Source: Phoronis australis (taxonomy: Eukaryota; Phoronida; Phoronidae). Taken from it: a stretch of 64,000 bases of DNA. The notes beneath the pieces were generated by a model. That model ran no database searches, was not told where the DNA came from, and worked only from the letters and a program-made list of their open reading frames with translations. A program made the position numbers and the translations under genes. Within the stretch, counting starts at the first letter, position 1. Every line of letters starts with the position of its first letter. Below, piece by piece: positions 63,549-64,000 of the stretch. The stretch is from assembly GCA_002633005.1 (NCBI GenBank), contig NMRA01000545.1, positions 93,690 through 157,689 of the forward strand. The letters are read 5' to 3'.

Positions 63549-64000
63549 GCACTGGTCACCTATGAGTATGTCAGGGAATGTTTCATGTAGTTTTTGTGTT
63601 CATCAGTCGAATATCAGCTAACATCTCGCTCAGTCAACTATCTCAATGGGTGAGTGTAAGCAGTGCATAACCAGGGATAAATATGGACAGACATGTTGTC
63701 ATCCCTAGGAAACTTTTCAGTTCCGTGGAACTTTTCGGGCAACTAGCAGCTTTTAGTGCCTCAACCTTTTTTGGTCAGGCAGAATTCCATCTGCAGAGAA
63801 TATGTGTCCATAAAAAGACAAATATGACTGTCCGAATTTGCATTTTGCCTCATTCAGTTTCAGACCTTTTTCTCGAAGCCTGTTGAGTACAGCTCTTAGA
63901 TTTTCATCATGCTGTTTTATGGTTTAACCGAAGACAATAATGTCATCGCTGAAATTTCGGGTACCGTTCAGACCTTGCAATACTTGTTCAGTGCAATTCT

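Larger units (their letters stand above)
61896..64000 (-). mobile_element. Ty3/gypsy retrotransposon, pol remnant, running off the right edge
   Basis: Minus-strand order from the edge: RT catalytic box (SDDIIVFG, about 63.94 kb), RNase H (63548-63117), integrase core (62804-62226) and an integrase C-terminal segment (62207-61896). Frames are interrupted by stops and small gaps, and the zinc-binding part of integrase between 63.1 and 62.8 kb is not recognisable. It is a different lineage from the 18.4-kb element, judging by RNase H and integrase wording. LTRs were not identified. Confidence 0.82.

Overview
The window looks like an intron-rich, AT-rich animal genome. It has GT-AG introns of several kb, split extracellular-domain exons, an intronless class A GPCR, and many degraded retroelements and TTAA-flanked palindromic elements. 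Rhamnose-lectin-like, CTHRC1-like and Penelope-like sequences together fit a marine invertebrate, most likely a cnidarian (anthozoan). The organism assignment is an inference. Nothing here is prokaryotic.

The main finding is a minus-strand gene running from 46947 down to 10473, reconstructed here from 12 exons whose splice phases all agree (1983 nt, 660 codons plus stop). Its predicted product is a secreted mosaic: signal peptide and PAN/apple-like domain, a Cys-rich linker, a CTHRC1-like domain, a fibronectin type II (FN2) domain, then two more CTHRC1-like domains. Each CTHRC1-like domain uses three exons with the same phase pattern (1-0, 0-1, 1-1 or terminal). FN2 is a single 1-1 exon between modules 1 and 2. 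Downstream on the same strand (4390 to 87) lie exons of what looks like a second gene, with a Gal_lectin-like Cys-rich domain and a final exon carrying a transmembrane helix.

The introns of the mosaic gene are crowded with mobile DNA. From high to low coordinate these are a LINE 3' fragment (42.7-43.1 kb), a 2.85-kb TTAA-flanked foldback (37.4-40.3 kb), a second foldback (32.4-33.4 kb), a broken family-B DNA polymerase relic between inverted repeats (25.0-27.2 kb), a decayed Ty3/gypsy element (18.4-21.8 kb) and an RNase H-bearing LINE with an intact 13-bp target-site duplication (12.56-16.47 kb). Outside that gene are a Penelope-like element whose two halves point at each other (8.4-9.9 kb) and a striking array of 49 near-palindromic 18-bp units (6.55-7.43 kb).

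Right of 47 kb, the plus strand carries a THAP-domain ORF set between two copies of a 400-bp repeat (49.0-51.0 kb) and a complete 333-residue class A GPCR (52.86-53.86 kb). Next comes a near-identical duplicated block joined at an N, probably two haplotypes placed end to end (54.7-55.6 kb). A TTAA-flanked palindrome lies at 58.5-58.9 kb. A minus-strand gypsy pol remnant runs off the right edge (61.9-64.0 kb). All calls come from reading the sequence; no database search was possible.
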